From Morella rubra (Eukaryota; Streptophyta; Magnoliopsida; Fagales; Myricaceae), in the NCBI GenBank assembly GCA_003952965.2, contig CM025856.1, positions 13,580,224 to 13,644,223 of the forward strand: 64,000 nucleotides of DNA, read 5' to 3'. Numbering within the stretch: the first letter of the stretch is position 1; each line of letters begins with the position of its first letter. The translations under genes were made by a program, and so were the position numbers. Of this stretch, positions 63,116 to 64,000 are shown in pieces. The notes below the pieces were generated by a model. The model was not told the origin of the DNA. It did not search any database and saw only the letters and a list, made by a program, of their open reading frames with translations.

Positions 63116-64000
63116 GAACATTTTTTGGCGCCAAGTACTAAATCTCCGATGCAAGTCTTATCAAGGGCCTCTAATACCTAAAATAGTGAATGCATCATAT
63201 AAATTTTCGCAGAAAAACTCAACTTGCAGAGTACTTCATAAAATTGGATAAGCTACTTGACAACTTATAAGTCAACAGAGAAAGAGAATATCATCATGAA
63301 CTAGCATTTGCCTCTTTGATAAACGCTTACACTATCATGTTGGGGCAGGAAAAGGTAAACAACAAAATAAATCGAAACACATCAAACGTCGAAGATATTT
63401 CTACAGATTGCCTCAACTGCAAATGTTCTTGTCTCAAATAAAATTGCCAAATATCTTACAGGTTCTAAGGCTGGTTTTATCTTTGTTGGAACCAATTAAG
63501 ACCTCATCCGCCTTAGATATAATCACCCACCCCTTTTTGTTACTTTTTCAGCCCCTATTCCAGATTATTGTTTCCAAAGTCCTGAGATCAAGAGCAAGAC
63601 ATTGGAACTCATAACTCTCCCATATACATCCCAGCAGTTGGTTTAGAGAAAAATATTTTTAATGCCTGCAATTTTGATACAAAATCAAACAGAATTTTAA
63701 ACAAAAGTCAATATTTTCTTAGAGGGAATTCATAAAAACTAATTACTTTGATTATAAAGAAAGAGATAGCTTTGCTATAACTAAAGATCCAAGGTTCAAC
63801 AAGGGTTCTAGAATAACTTTAAAGTTTATGTGGCATTAACCTAACTTCTTATTTCAACAACAATAAAAAGGTTAACCACTAGCTTAACATTTGAGGGTAA
63901 TAGTCTCAAGTTAACAAATTGAATTGAATTCGAATTTCCTTCTCTTTTCTTTTCTGAGTGTTAATATATAAACAAATACTTTGTTATGCCGCATGTTGTT
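63116..64000. other. Intron or intergenic sequence at the right edge
   Basis: AT-rich with no exon of the FTSHI gene recognisable on the minus strand. Presumably the intron that the L1 entered, its 5' exon being beyond the window. Confidence 0.45.

Noticed and set aside
1..64000. CRISPR arrays, operons, riboswitches and ribosome-binding sites
   Set aside because: The window is plant nuclear DNA; the repeats seen are microsatellites and transposons, and no tRNA or rRNA gene was recognised by eye.

Overview
The window reads as nuclear DNA of a eudicot plant, probably a woody one. It has split plant genes with GT-AG introns, long AT-rich intergenic stretches, many microsatellites, and dense layered transposon debris. 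The genus cannot be told from the sequence alone. Only three host genes are well supported. (1) At the left edge on the minus strand are the first two exons of an IPUT1-like GT8 glucuronosyltransferase. (2) At 44.2-47.6 kb on the plus strand is a complete two-exon LRR receptor kinase of the MIK1/PXL2 type (1026 codons, intact kinase motifs). (3) At 48.8-57.1 kb on the minus strand are the six 3'-most exons of an inactive chloroplast FtsH-like gene, best matching FTSHI5. Genes 2 and 3 converge.

Layout. 0-1.5 kb: IPUT1 5' exons with a small MITE in an intron. 2-4.5 kb: a decayed hAT transposase (TTF/DUF4371 type). 4.5-7.9 kb: AT-rich repeats, a T12G24 homopolymer and a MITE. 7.9-16.3 kb: a degenerate, rearranged endogenous pararetrovirus (Caulimoviridae, florendovirus-like organisation). 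Its polyprotein order on the minus strand is movement protein, coat protein with CCHC knuckle, protease, RT, RNase H, then a second ORF joined by an ATGA overlap. An oppositely oriented second-ORF tail, a tRNA-Met primer-binding site and a duplicated internal piece show it is a mosaic. 16.9-19 kb: a fold-back element and a 5'-truncated L1 LINE. 19-26 kb: mostly unassigned sequence with a diverged duplication marked by a short motif present four times. 26-33 kb: a CACTA MITE, a non-autonomous hAT with a near-matching 8-bp target duplication and an internal duplication, and a CACTA transposase remnant. 35-40 kb: two LTR-like direct repeats of 1.5-1.7 kb flanking Ty1/copia pol debris. 40.7-42.1 kb: a long palindrome and two MITEs. 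44-63 kb: the two host genes, with introns of the FTSHI gene swollen by L1 elements inserted in the same sense.

The host genes do unrelated jobs: sphingolipid glycosylation in the Golgi, peptide perception at the plasma membrane, and chloroplast protein import or quality control. No shared pathway or operon-like logic is implied. The most unusual parts are the inverted/mosaic pararetrovirus locus, the non-collinear L1 pair inside one FTSHI intron, and the unassigned four-copy motif at 20-24 kb.
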